Part shown: positions 22,785 through 34,520 of the stretch, piece by piece | Position numbering within the stretch: position 1 is the first letter of the stretch | How the letters are laid out: each line of letters opens with the position of its first letter | Assembly (NCBI RefSeq): GCF_905115235.1 | Contig: NC_051849.1 | Coordinates: 164,104,091 to 164,168,090, forward strand | Source: Hermetia illucens | Lineage: Eukaryota > Arthropoda > Insecta > Diptera > Stratiomyidae | Direction of reading: 5' to 3' | Length of the DNA: 64,000 nucleotides | The notes under the pieces: model-generated | The model's input: the letters and a program-made list of their open reading frames with translations, nothing else | Told to the model about the DNA's origin: nothing | The model's database searches: none | Program-made: the position numbers and the translations under genes

Positions 22785-25700
22785 TATCATCATCAACGGC
22801 GCAACAACCGGTATCCGGTCTAGGCCTGTCTTAATAAGAAACTCCAGACATCCCGGTTTTGCTCCGAGGTCCACCAATTCGATATCACTAAAAGCTCTCT
22901 GGCGTTCTGACCTACGCCATCGCTCCATCTCAGGCAGGGTATGTCTCGTTTTCTTCTTCTATCACAGATATTGTCCTTATAGACTTTCCGGGTGGGATCA
23001 TCCTCATCTATACGGATTAAGTGAACCGCCCACCGTAACCTATTGAGCCGGATTTTATCCACAACCGGACGGTCATGATATCGCTCATACATTTCGTCGT
23101 TATGTAGGCTACGGAATCGTCCATCCTCATCAAGGAGGTCAAAAACTCTTCCGAGGATTCTTCTCTCGAACGCGGCCAAGAGTTCGCAATTCTTCTTGCT
23201 AAGAACCCAAGTTTCCGAGGAATACATGAAGACTGGCAAGATGATTGTCTTGTACAGTAAGAGCTTTGACCCTATGGTGAGACGTTTCGAGAGGAACAGT
23301 TTCTGTAAGCTGAAATAGGCTGTGTTGGCTGACAACAGCCGTGCGCGGATTCCATCATCGTAACTGTTATTGGTTGTGATTTTCGACACTAGGTAGGAGA
23401 AATTATCAAAGGTCTCAAAGTTGCAGTCTCCTATCTTTATTAATCCGTGTGACCAGTGCGGTTTCCTGTTGGTAGTTGGTTCGTTTTTGGTGCTGACGTT
23501 GCCACCATATATTTTGTCTTGCATTCATTGATGTGCAGCCCAAGATTTTGCGCCGCCTGCTCGATCTAGATGAACGCAGTTTGTACGTCTCGGGTTGTTC
23601 TTCCCATAATGTCGATATCGTCAGCTTAGGTCAGTAGTTGGGTGGACTTAGAGAGGATCGTACCTTTTGCATTTACGTCAGCATCACGGATCACTTTCTC
23701 CAGGACCAGGTTAAAGAGGTTAAAGAGGACGCATGATAGGGCATCCCCTGGTCTTAGACCGTTGTTGATGTCGAATGGTCTTGAGAGTGATCCTCCTGTT
23801 TTCAGTCAGTCTTCTCAATTTCGTCGGGATACCGAATTCTCTCATGGCTGTGTACAGTTTTACTCTGGCTATGCTATCATAGGCGGCTTTCAAGTCGATG
23901 AAAACATGGTGGAACGGATGTCCATATTCCAACAGTTTTTCCATCGCTTGCCGCAGAGAGAAAATCTGATTTGTTGCTGATTTGCCTGGAGTGAAGCTTC
24001 TTTCGTATAGGCCAACGATGTTCTGGGCCTAGCAAGATAGCGGAGAATATTTTATAGATGGTACTCAGCAGCCTGATACGTGTATAATTGCTGTACTGCG
24101 TGATGTCCCCCTTTTTACGTATGAGACAGTAAATGCCTCTTTGCCAATCGTCAGGCATTGATTCGATGCCTCACACCTTGAGCTCAAGTTGATGAACCAC
24201 TTGGTGTAATTATTCGCTTCCATATTTAAATAATTCGGCTGAAATTCGATCAGCTCCGGGCGACTTATGATTTTTTAGTCGATGAATTGTACGGACTGTT
24301 TCTTCTATACTTGGTGGTGGCAATATTTGTCCGTCGTCTTCAGTTGGCGGGACCTCCAACTCGCCGACGTTCTGGTTGTTCAGTAGTTCATCAAAGTATT
24401 CAACCCATCGCTACAATGTGCCCATTCTGTCGGAAATTAGATTTCCCTTTTTGTCTCGGTAGGATGAGTATCGAGGTGTGTTGTCCTTCATCCTGCTGAC
24501 TGGTTGGTAAAATTTCCGTGCCTGGTGCGATTGTTCCCTGTGTTTCGAATTCATAGACCTGTTGGTTCTCCCAGGCTTCCTTTTTCCGTCTGTGAAGTCG
24601 CTTCTCCGCTCAACGGAGTTCGTGATAAGTCTCTGTGCGTGTCCGTGTCCTTTGAGAATGCAACATTACTCGGTATGCAGGATTCTCCCGTTCCGTTGCT
24701 AGCCTACATTCATCGTCCAACCAACCGTTCAGAATCTTTTTGCGGCTGGGGCCAAGTATATTTGGCCGTATTTATGATAACGTTCTCCAGGTGATTGTGA
24801 AGATCATTTGTTGATCACATCTGAAATGAGGATATCTGCGATCTTTATGGGGTTGCAGCGATCGTGGAAAAGTTGCGAGAGAGGCGTCTTCGATGGTATG
24901 GTCGCGTAATTCGTGCTAACGAGAATTCACTTGCCAAAATTGGTCTGAACATCGAAACCGATGGTAAACGACCAAAAGGCAGGCCTAAACAAAGGTGGCT
25001 TGATACGCTGGATGGGGATTTAAAAGCCTCGAGATTGCACCCAGATCAGGCATTCGATAGAGCCAAATGGCGAAACCGAGCACGACGAGCCGACCCCGCT
25101 TGTGAACGGGACAAAAGCTGAAGAAAAAGAAGAAGATTTGTTGATGCTTCATCTCCAGGATCTCTGTTGACTGCGGTTATTGCGGCATCCATTTCCCTGT
25201 TATAGGTGTTGCGGAGTGCTGTATTGTGGATGGCTTCAGTGTCAACTCTCACTTAATAGTCAGAGGGGATTCCGGGTGGTGTTGTTATTCGAGCTCGGAG
25301 CACCATGCCAACGAGATAGTGATCCGAGTCTATTGGCCCCCCTATATGTTCTGACATTCATCAAGTCTGAGAAATGGCGGCGTTCGATCAGTACGTGATC
25401 AATTTGGTTGAAAGTGGTCCCGTCTTGAGAGGCCCACGTATGTTTGTGAACCGCTTTCGGCGCAAACCAGGTACATCCAATAGCCATTTCGTGTGACACT
25501 GCTAATTGAATGATTCGCAGTCTGTTATCATTTGTATTTTAATTAGGCTATGACGTATCACCTGAATACGAGCTCCGTCTCTATTTGGCTGTTAAAATCT
25601 CGAAGTATGATTTTGATATCATATCTGGGATAGGCTTCGAGGCTTCGTTTTACTGCCTCGTAGAAGGTATCCTTCTCCGACTCTGCAGTCTCCTCTTTAG

Positions 25701-25967
25701 GGGCGTGAACGTTAATGAGGCTTATATTTCTAAATTTGCTTCGCAAGCGCTGAGTGCATAGCTGTTCGCTTATGTTTTCAAAACCAATAACAGTAGGTTT
25801 CATTTTTTGGCTGACTAAGAAACCTACTCCGAGTACATGGTTTATTGGATGGCCACTATAATATATGGTGTAGTGACTCTTCTCCAGGAAGCTGGTCCCT
25901 GTCCTACGCATCTCCTGTAACGCTGTTATATCGCCTTATATTGGAATAGGGTATCGGCTAGCTGCGT
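22785..25967 (-). mobile_element. RTE-A copy 2, 5'-truncated and interrupted
   Basis: Minus-strand copy of the element at 2616-5774, with the same (GAT)n 3' end at 22785 and perfect terminal hairpin (22807-22819). It carries the C-terminal LRWAVHLIRIDEDD domain, RT (about 24160-23720) and endonuclease (25911-25560). The 5' end is cut near 25967 relative to copy 1 position about 5500. A separate LINE fragment is nested at 24816-25135. Broken by several frameshifts. Its 5' junction coincides with the left limit of L2/L3 upstream homology. Confidence 0.85.
24816..25135 (+). mobile_element. RTE-B: 5'-truncated LINE nested in RTE-A copy 2
   Basis: 320-bp insertion flanked by the perfect 10-bp duplication ATTTGTTGAT (24806-24815, 25136-25145); uninterrupted RTE-A copy 1 reads straight through here. 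It encodes a C-terminal LINE piece, 24864-25121 (RRLRWYGRVIRANENS, GRPKQRWLDTLDGDLKAS), ending with stop and an AAGAAAAAGAAGAAG tail. Related to the longer fragment at 32050-33340. The open frame is unbroken, so this is a fairly young insertion. Confidence 0.85.
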
Positions 25968-26101
25968 ATTCTAGAAAGTTACCTAGCGTTGTTTGACGCG
26001 GTTGCGCGCTCTGTTGAAATCACTCTACAAAAGGGGAAAATCGTATTTAACTATATAGATGGATTAAGGTAAAATCTTTATAATATGCTAATCTAAATTT
26101 G

Positions 26102-26108
26102 CTTATCA
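26102..26108 (-). promoter_or_regulatory. Conserved GATA-type site upstream of L3
   Basis: CTTATCA (TGATAAG on the minus strand), 265 bp before the L3 TATA box and aligned with the site at 17446 in L2. Function inferred only. Confidence 0.35.
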
Positions 26109-26366
26109 GTTTGTAATATGAAGATAGAGTATGGACTTTTGAACTAGATCTATTTTTAGCATTAATTTTTCGTCGTCGCTCTCCTTTGTTTTAAAAATTT
26201 GAAAGTGTATACCTACCTCATCGCTCCGAAGATTTAATTTTAGATAGAAAACACATACAATTCAATTTAATTGCACAGTTATTCGCGTATATTCAATTAC
26301 TTCTAATCAGAGCTATCAAAAGCAAACAATGATGTACTGAAGATAAAGATCACCTCAAATCAGGAG

Positions 26367-26372
26367 TATAAA
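26367..26372 (+). promoter_or_regulatory. L3 TATA box
   Basis: TATAAA 54 bp before the L3 start codon, identical in spacing to L2; L4 has TATAAATA at 57 bp. Confidence 0.7.
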
Positions 26373-26420
26373 TTGAATGTAGCGATTTTTTTCCATGAAA
26401 TTTCCTTGGAAATTCTGAAG

Positions 26421-27552
26421 ATGAGAGCGGTATTAGTTGCATTGCTACTTGGGCTTACGGCCGGTAAGTATTTTGATGGAAAAACGTTTTGTCAAACGTG
26501 TGTCTTATATTACGAGAATTTGTTTAAATCTTACGTTTGTGTTTTGCTCTTTTTTAGTTTTGGCATACCCTGCCAATAATGACCTCGGCGATTATATTGA
26601 CGAGTGGGTCTTGGTACCTGATGTCAACTACAACATGCATCTCATCAGTGTTCGAGACGCAGCATTCCAAGAGGCTTTGACCAATCGAGCAGACTTTAAG
26701 GTTGACTTCATCTTATTCACCAAGGATAATCCCAAAGTCGGTCAGTATGTCACCAGTGGTGATGCTGACTCTTTGAAAAATTCGAACTTCAACCCAAAAA
26801 ATCCAACTCGTTTCCTCACTCACGGCTGGAATGGAAATAAGAATGCACAAGAGAATGCTTGGATCCGTGACAAATATCTAGCTCGTGGAGAATACAACAT
26901 TTTCGTTGTCGATTGGGAAGGTGGAGCGAAAGCTGGCTACCTTGCCGCCAGTAAAAATACGAAAGATGCCGGTGAACAGCTTGCTAACTTCGTTGACTTT
27001 TTGAATGAGGAAACTGGTATGAGTTTCAACACTCTCTACCTGATTGGTCACAGTTTGGGTTCTCACGTTGTCGGTTATGCCGGAAAGTATGTTACTCGGG
27101 GAAAGGTTAACACCATCTTTGGATTGGATCCTGCTCTCCCATTGTTCGCCTATGATAAACCTGAGCAACGTTTGGCAGTTGGTGATGCTCTGTATGTTGA
27201 ATCTATTCAAACCAATGGAGGAATGTTAGGTTATGACAAACCCATTGGTGATGCCGCATTCTTTCCCAATTGGGGAAGGAAACAACCTGGTTGTACTGAT
27301 GTGACTGGTGGATGTTCACATACTAGATCATGCCAATATTTCGCTGAGTCTCTGGATAAGGTGGATGAGTTTGTTGCTGAACAATGTCGAAATTATGATG
27401 ACATTCTTGATGAAAATTGTCAACCAACCGGAGAAATCGCAAAGTTGGGAGGTGAACCTTCCAATCAAGGAAAGGGTGTAGCTGGTGTATTTTACTTACC
27501 AACTAACTCTGCTGCGCCTTACGCAAAGGGAGCTAGTTGGATTCATTTGTAG
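26421..27552 (+). CDS. L3: secreted lipase / phospholipase A1-like enzyme
   Basis: Two exons, 26421-26463 and 26558-27552, encoding 345 residues; a 94-bp GT...AG intron splits the signal peptide (MRAVLVALLLGLTAVLA). Family landmarks in order: FNPKNPTRFLTHGWNG (oxyanion-hole Trp105), IFVVDWEGG, YLIGHSLGSHVVGYAGK with nucleophile Ser180, FGLDPALPLF with Asp205, and GCSHTRS with His269. The lid between Cys260 and Cys267 is only six residues. Short lids are a known mark of phospholipases A1 in this family, against about 23 residues in classical pancreatic lipase; triglyceride activity cannot be excluded. In flies this subfamily is secreted in the midgut and digests dietary lipid. Unlike L1, L4, L5 and L6 it has no intron after the PTR motif. 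Start chosen from signal peptide, splice phase and TATA spacing. The only fully intact copy of its tandem pair. Confidence 0.92.
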
Positions 27553-27562
27553 AAAATTGAGA

Positions 27563-27568
27563 AATAAA
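27563..27568 (+). promoter_or_regulatory. L3 polyadenylation signal
   Basis: AATAAA 11 bp after the L3 stop codon, matching the L2 signal at 18896. Confidence 0.7.
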
Positions 27569-27908
27569 GACTTTTGCTTGGAGATTGAGTTTTATTTTGA
27601 ATGTTTTAGGCGCACATTTGATTTTTATATTATATTTAGTTTTTTCATTTTAGTACCATTGTCGAACTTTTGTGGTGGATATCTTTTCAAACTGAACTGA
27701 TAACGACAGTACCAGCACGGAGATTCCATTTGTATAATCGAACCTTATATAAATCAGACTTTTTATCGATACCGTCGGTATGGTGTGGATCCATTTCCTT
27801 TGTAGTGGATTTAATTTTATATTCGGATATATTTAACTCTGAAGTAGTATTTACAATAATAAAAGATGGAATTTATATTTATATTTTCTTTTAATAAATT
27901 ACTATTTT

Positions 27909-28947
27909 TCATATCATTTTTCTCTTTGATCCTTTAATCCACTCTGCATCAAGAGCATATGGATTTTTCAAATTAGTTGGCAAATAATATTCCCCTGCAA
28001 CATCCCGGCCGTAGTTTGAATTTATCGAATTTATCAACTATATTTAATGATTCCGCGAAGAAATGAACTGCCTGCCTGCCAATAGGTTTATCAAACCCGC
28101 GAACACCTGAATCTGTATGTATAGTTTCAGCATACAAAGCGTCACCTTTATCTAGTCGTTTGTTTGGTTTATCGATGAAGAACAAAGGTAAGGCAGGATC
28201 CAGTCCGAAAATAGTGTTAATACGTCCTGCAGTGATACTTTTTCCAACTAAGCCAGCAACATGGGCACCAAGGCTGTAACCTATTAAATAGGTTGTGTTG
28301 AGGTTTAAACCTAGATTTTGATGCAGGGAATCAATAAAAGATGCAATCTGCCTCCCAGCTTCTCGTGTGTTTTTGCTCCCCCCAATGTAATTCCATGTTT
28401 CGGCTCCACTATTCCAGTCGACGACGAAAATGTTGTAATTGCCACGTGCGAGGTAGTTTTGTCGAATTTTATTGTTTACCGATGTATTGTGAATCTGTGA
28501 AGAGTGAGCATTAAGGTAACAATTTGAAAAAGTGTTTATAGTTTATCAGTACCAAAAGTTAGTATTATTGATTTCTTGGTTTATTTTGCGATCAGTGGTT
28601 TATAGTTATATGACCTTTTCGGATTTTCAGGGTTGAAAAGCTTTTGGAGGCCCCCTAAATCCGTTACTGAAATATTCAGACCTGACTTGGAATTTTCGTT
28701 CGTAAAAAGAATAAATTCAACCGTGAAATCTGTACTTTTCGTCGTATCATATTCTTGTGATAGTTTTTTCACATTTTGCAGGCTCAGGTTTCCGTCAAAT
28801 TGAGGAACTAATGCCCAATGGGGGGTATCATCGTAATCGTCGCATGTTACTGTGAACATAATTATAGTTAGATAAATGATGGATATAACTAATTTTTGTG
28901 TTCTCACCAATGATTAAGGTTGTAAAAAGAATTAGACTCCCCACCAT
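27909..28947 (-). pseudogene. L4: lipase relic
   Basis: Minus-strand paralog, tail-to-tail with L3. Exon 1 (28947-28908, MVGSLILFTTLII) joins across a 58-bp intron to exon 2 (28849-28615, VTCDDYDDTPHW...FNPENPKR). A donor after PKR and an acceptor at 28496-28495 mark the same intron as in L1/L5, only 119 bp long. The joined frame is lost because the start of exon 3 (HGW region) is deleted. The exon-3 body reads YLARGNYNIFVVDW, YLIGYSLGAHVAG (Ser kept) and FGLDPALPLFFID. From DKPIG it jumps to VHFFAESL, losing the catalytic His. A second deletion with frame change lies before YGRDVAGEYYLPTN. The end is at TGA 27911-27909. Promoter TATAAATA still present. Confidence 0.87.
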
Positions 28948-29003
28948 TGTTTCGAAATATTGAAATCAAAGTGGTATGTGCATGTAATAGAGGGCTTATG
29001 TTA

Positions 29004-29019
29004 TATTTATAGCTTATCA
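29004..29019 (-). promoter_or_regulatory. L4 TATA box with adjacent GATA-type site
   Basis: On the minus strand, TGATAAG (29019-29013) sits just before CTATAAATA (TATAAATA 29011-29004), 57 bp upstream of the relic's start codon. Retained although the gene is broken. Confidence 0.5.
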
Positions 29020-29984
29020 TTCTTTAGATAGCGACTGAAAGTGCTTCATTGCTGAAAATTTTTTTGAATAGTGCAATTAACTGTTTTAGTTATTTTCGTA
29101 TATAACTTATATGCAGATAACCAGTTTGAAGCGTTGGGTTTGTGGCGATTTGTGGCGAAAATTACCAATAGAGCGAAGGCCGATCTTTATTGTTGAAATT
29201 CCAAAGGTCACATCCAAAAAAGCTAGTTTCTATTCGAGGCGAGTTCTTGTTAAAATAAATATTAAATAATTATTGGGCATCAGAATTTCTATCCCTTTTA
29301 GCCGTCTTTTACAGGAAGTAGAGAATACTATGAATGTGACTCTATGGGTGTGAATTCTCATTTCGGAGTACACGGAGGACTCATTTGGCAAGCACCCACT
29401 TTTTCAAATTCAATAATAGTTGATGGTTTCGTTGCAGGGCAGAGGCAACTTTTCAGATGTTGCCTCAGCTAAGTGTGAGTGGACCATGCATACAATAGGA
29501 AACAAGTCGGAATACCGGAAGCTCGCGCTTCGGGTATAAAGGTTTTGTATTCATCTTATGTAGGAAACTTCAACGCACATTTTTCTATCCGTATATAGCT
29601 ACAAATTCAACATAACCCTTGATATTTTTACAAAATACAAGACATACGTACATATTACAGCCACAGATATTACCCATATTTCCGATTTACTTCGTGCGCA
29701 AAAGCATACATATGTACATATATAGTACTTATATTAAAAACGGCTGGTTTAATGTACAAATATATCTATCTGAATTAGACACTACCCGCAAATTTCATTA
29801 GCACACATATACTATATACCTACATACACACATGTGTGTTTAGAGTAATTGATATTCATATACAAATGACTACTAAAAGAAAATAATTCTTTGAGACCCC
29901 ACCCATAAGAACTCATCCGTTGTGTTATTGACGAATTGATATGTGAAGATGACGTCATACAAGTTGTAGAGTGCATAAAATTCA
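29020..29984. other. Unassigned AT-rich DNA upstream of L4
   Basis: AT-rich with TACATATGTACATATA-type simple sequence near 29705. No gene or named repeat. Confidence 0.35.
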
Positions 29985-30550
29985 CAGAGAATGGAAAAGT
30001 TTCACCCCCTATAACTTTGTTAATAATAATTCGATTTTCTTCAAACTTGACCAAATTGTGCACTATGTTATCCCTTACACCAATTTGTACTTTTGGGATG
30101 GACATAAGAGGGGTTGTCGGGTAAATTTCTAAAATGTGGAAATATACTATTATTAACTTGATTTGTGTAACTATCGGAACCGGATTTTGAGGCCTAGATT
30201 TCGTAGAGATGCACCAGTGTGATTTTTCAGACTTTTCGGTTGGATAGGTTCTGAGAACGAGACCACGAGACCACCATCACCCGATATCAAAATTTCGAAA
30301 AGTACTAATTGAGCCCTTTCGTTTGATACCCCACATCGCCACATTCTGTCAACAAAATGTTGCATCCTCCATTCACATGTATGGGGAGCCCACACAAAAT
30401 TTGCTGCATGTTAAGGGAGGAGCAGATCATATACTCTCACTAATTTTCGTGATAATCGGTCAAGCCGTTTCCGAATAAATCGGGCGTGATAGACAGACAA
30501 ACAGACACTGACTCGATTCTAACAAGGTTTTGTTTCACACAAAGCCTTAA
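29985..30550 (+). repeat. Unclassified repeat ending in GACAGAC, copy G2
   Basis: Most complete of three copies (see 20850 and 43155). It ends GATAGACAGACAAACAGAC followed by CAAGGTTTTGTTTCACACAAAGCCTT. Non-coding. Confidence 0.6.
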
Positions 30551-30737
30551 AAATAACAACTGCTGCCGCGTTCGGTCCGCCGGTTGCAAAGAAATTGTCA
30601 ATCAGAATCTGGAGAGTTGTCTTTGTCATAAGACGAAAACGTCAGTTATTTATCTGGTACTAGTTGTTGTTGGGTTGATAATTTTTTTGAATTTCATGAC
30701 TCCCATGGCTTCGGATGATGCACCCCTTATTGATTTA

Positions 30738-31987
30738 TTAGGTTGTTGTACATGAAATGGCCGATTTGGCAACCAAGTGAAGTTAAGTGCGATTTTGCTG
30801 TATCAAACCACCACGAGTTGGCGCTGTTAGTGTCGGATAATGAAGTATAAATATTTCTCTATTCAATCAAGGAGTCGTTTCAGTTTTGACCATAGTTGTG
30901 ATAACATTGAATAAACAGGAAAAAAGGATGGAAAATAGCCGAGAACGTATACTTTTTCTGTATGAGCTCAAACTCGGGCAAGCAGCGGAGGCGACCAGGA
31001 AAATAACAGCGTATTTGGAGCTGATACGGTAAGCGAACGAACCACACAGCGGCGGTTCGAAAAATTCCAGTCAGGCGACGTAAACCTTCAAAGTGAGCCA
31101 CGTGGACGACGTGATAACGACGAGCTGCGTTTCCTAGTCGAATCCGACACACGTCAGTCTGTGAAAGACATTGAAGAGAAACTGGGCGTACACTATTCGA
31201 CAGTTTTCTGACACTTGCAACAACTTGGAAAGGTGAAAAAGCTCGGCAAATGGGTTCTGTATACTCTTCGAATGGAAATTTGTAGTTCTTTACTCTCCCG
31301 CAACAGAAGCGTTCCGTTTTTGCACAGGATAGTGACATGTGATGAAAAGTGGATATTATACGACAATCTTCGCCGATTAGCTCAATGGCTGATGTGCCAC
31401 CGAAGTATATGCCGAAACCAAGCCTCCATCCGAAGAAGGCAATGGTGGTGACTATTTGGTAGTTTACAGCGCGAGTTATCCACTATTCTTTCTTGGTACC
31501 TGGAGAAACGATAAATGGACAGAAATACTCTGCTCAACTCGAGGAAATGCACCAAAAATTGAGTATTCAACAGCCGAGACTAGACAATAGAAATGGTGTG
31601 ATACTCCTTCGCGGCAATGCACGACCTCATGTTTCCAGAACAACGGTTCAAAAATTAAACGAATTGCAGTATGAAATTCAGCCTCGTCCACCATATTCAC
31701 CAGACCTTTCGCCAACCAACTATCACTTTTCGAAGTATTTGGATCATTTTTTGGTGGAAAAACAATTTAGGAATGAAGAGACCATCATAATTGCCTCTAA
31801 CGAGTTTATCAAAACCCGAAAATTGGACTTCTACGAAACTGGCATACATGCTCTTGTATCTCGCTGGGAGAAGTATAATATTTTGAATCGACTGGCACCT
31901 ATTTTGATTAATTAAATAAATTTTGGTAAGCTTTACAATTGTTTGAAATTTTAATACCAAATCGCCTTTTCATGTGCAACAACCTAA
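30738..31987 (+). mobile_element. mariner element 1, defective
   Basis: 1250 bp bounded by terminal inverted repeats (TTAGGTTGTTGTACATGAAA... and its complement ending CAACAACCTAA) and by TA on both sides (30736-30737, 31988-31989). The transposase starts at 30928 (MENSRERILFLYELKLG) and includes CDEKWI (first Asp), and YSPDLSPTNYHFSKYLDHF for the third Asp. The second motif reads LRGNARPH, so its Asp is replaced by Gly. At least one frameshift before the helix-turn-helix (near 31005) and another after LAQW split the frame. Same family as mariner 2 at 49353. The D,D34D spacing and TIRs are those of mariner proper. Confidence 0.88.
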
Positions 31988-32049
31988 TATATTAGAATGC
32001 ATCCCTTTCACCCTGCCGTAGGATAAAGAACAAAATGAATGGTGTCTAG

Positions 32050-33340
32050 GTTAGTTCTGGTTTCTATTCGTTATAATCAAATGAAGCTTCCATTTTGGCT
32101 TGTTGCCTGTTACTTTGGTTGGTAAGTGTTTGCATTGTACATTGAATTGGCCAACACCCTGGCTCAGTGAGTTCTTCAATCGCGTTGTTGAGAAATGTAT
32201 ATCATTATTTGACTGGCAAGAAAGTATGGCCATGGAATGGTCAAATTACTTTTCGATCCGGTTGTTGTCCGATACTATAAACGTTTCTGAATGCATTCTT
32301 GGTATTCGCTACAGCCTAGGGTTGGTCAAAAATCGTGTAGCTCCTGACTCCTATACGATGGGGGGTTACTTATGGAGAAATACAGTGAAAAGCATTGGCC
32401 TGTCTACATTTCATTTAAGGATCAACTATAGAGGAGGTATTGGACCGTGTAGCACATGAATTCATCTGATATGGTTTGCGGCAACACTTAGTGTCAAAGA
32501 AACTCTCACGTTATGATAAATTTTTCCCTCACGATCCAAAGAGTTAAGTTCCAAGTGTAGAAGGTTATCAAAATCGAGTCGTATCTCTTCTCTCTTCATC
32601 AAGAAAACCCCCTCTGTTCTTGCTATGGACACTGTCACACGGGGTATGTAACGTTCAGCGCACTACGTATTGCTATATGCAGATAATGTTTTCCCAGCGT
32701 CTCATAATAAAGATATTCTCGAGGAACTTGTCCAAAAGTGGAATATTCGCTTCATGCAGAGTTTTTAACCACCGACCCCAATGAAACAGATACTATCACC
32801 TCCAGTGGAAGCGACTAAAAATGGAGCGATTTAAAAATCTCCGATCAATGCTATCGGCCAATGGTGAATTGCGTTATAAAATTGCTTCACATTCGGCCAC
32901 AAAAAACATAAGCTGTGAAACGTCACTTCATCCAAGTTGTGCTGATAACTTTAACGAAGTGGCGTTCCACAACTGGTGTTTCTTGTGATTCTCAGTGTTA
33001 TTCGCTCTGTCACTCTCCGTAGCTCTGAGCGCTAGCCAACTGTAAAAAGCAGTGAACGGCGCCTTGCGGTAAGCGAACCAAAGATATTACATCGAACTAG
33101 TGGCGCAACACGCCATGATCAGATCTTAAATGAGGATATGCGAAATCGATATTGGGTTACACCAATCGTAAAAATACGAAAGGATAGCCTGCGATGGTAT
33201 TGACAACAAATACGGGCTGCAGAGAAGTGCTAAGGTTTGTCTAAATACGTTTGTCACGATAGGCCAGATGGAGATTTGAGAGCCTCTTGAATCCATGCAG
33301 ATTAGTCAAAGGTGAAAGTAGTCTTTTGAAAGGATATCTC
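32050..33340 (+). mobile_element. RTE-B LINE reverse-transcriptase fragment
   Basis: Plus strand, starting in the RT: WLSEFFNRVVEK, DWQESMAM, SNYFSIRLLSDTINVSECIL (open 32100-32459). It continues frame-broken with HEFIWYGLRQHLVS, LAMDTVTRG, LLYADNVF (YADD reduced to YADN, near 32675) and TTDPNETDTIT. The end is a decayed LRWY...DGDLRAS segment near 33190-33290 that matches the nested copy at 24864. Old and inactive. Confidence 0.7.
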
Positions 33341-34080
33341 TTGCAAAAATCTGGGGGTTTCTATAGTCTTTAGAACCGTAACTCTTAGCCTCACGTTCAA
33401 ATGTGCTTTGTTTTAGTTTGATTGTCTATGAACGATGTCTAAGTTAAAACGGGTGCGCGGGACTTTTTCCATTAAAGCTAGTCTTTCAACTCTGCTCTGA
33501 AACGACCATCATCACCTTTTGGTAGTTCATGGTGACGACGGTTTGTATTTTCTTATTCGACACGATCGATTCGACTCTTTCCAACTAGAACTGACACTAA
33601 CTTTACTGCAATCTCGGGGTAAACTGACCCTGACCCTTTGAGTTGGGATTGAAGAGTAAATTCAAGTATTCGTTGCTTGTTGTAAAAGGCGACTAAAAGA
33701 GTTAGACATTTCTAGGTTAGCGGGCTTCAAATTTGGAAATTTTTCAGCTACTGAAACGGAAACCAAGCCTTGATGACAAGAATTCCAAACATATGAGCTG
33801 GACATTCTAGGTCCAAGTCAAATAAGATGGCTTTGTAGAGTATTCCTCTTAATTTTACGGCAATGTGCATTTGTACTCAGGGAATCTATCACACGATACT
33901 TTCTTTTGACCTGGTAACCGGTTTTTGACAGGATTCTGACTGCAAGACATTAGTGCAGGTAAAGGAGTATCGCATTTGTGCAGTGCTATGTACTAAGGAG
34001 ACTTCCGTTAAAGTGAAGAAGGATACTTTCTAAGAGCAATCACACGCAATCAGGACAGTCTTTCTAAAGGTGACATTGTG
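33341..34080. other. Unassigned DNA
   Basis: No gene or repeat recognised. Confidence 0.3.
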
Positions 34081-34520
34081 ATTATGATGGGTGGGAGGTT
34101 TATGTAGTTTCCACCGCGTCGTCATTGGTGGAATATTTTTCCAGCACAGAGCTTGCATAATGTCAGTTGGGTTTCAACTGACTCACACCATACGATCAAT
34201 CAGATTGACCACTTTACGATCAGCAGTAAATTTAGGAGTTGCCTTTTGGATATGCTATTGAGTCCTATCTTTCTAATCGGATGGCAAATGTTCCGAGTAA
34301 CGCCTTAGAATATGGATGACTAATGGTCCGTCACCAAAAATGTGTAGGCGTAGACTGAATATAACCTCCAAAAACCAAGGCTCTCTGTCTGACGGGTCAT
34401 CGCACTCTCTCTGTTTGCGTTAATGGGAAGAATGTCGAAAACGTCGATCAATTTGTATGTCTAGCATTCACACTACAAGATTCGTTTCCGCTGTCTTGTC
34501 TAGAATCTTCCGTGTTACGA
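34081..34520 (+). mobile_element. LINE scraps: endonuclease and RT-thumb pieces
   Basis: NQIDHFTISSKFRSCLLDM (near 34197-34255) matches the LINE endonuclease motif NQIDHxxISxxxRxxLLDxR, preceded by SWVSTDSHH. About 150 bp later VNGKNVENVDQFVCL (near 34418) resembles the RT-thumb phrase NGxxLExVDxFxYLG. The core RT between them is missing, so this is an internally deleted or composite remnant. Confidence 0.45.

Noticed and set aside
26437-26580. Start of L3 at 26437, continuous with the long frame
   Set aside because: That reading passes through the intron; the splice form from 26421 gives a proper signal peptide, matches L2 and fits the TATA spacing.
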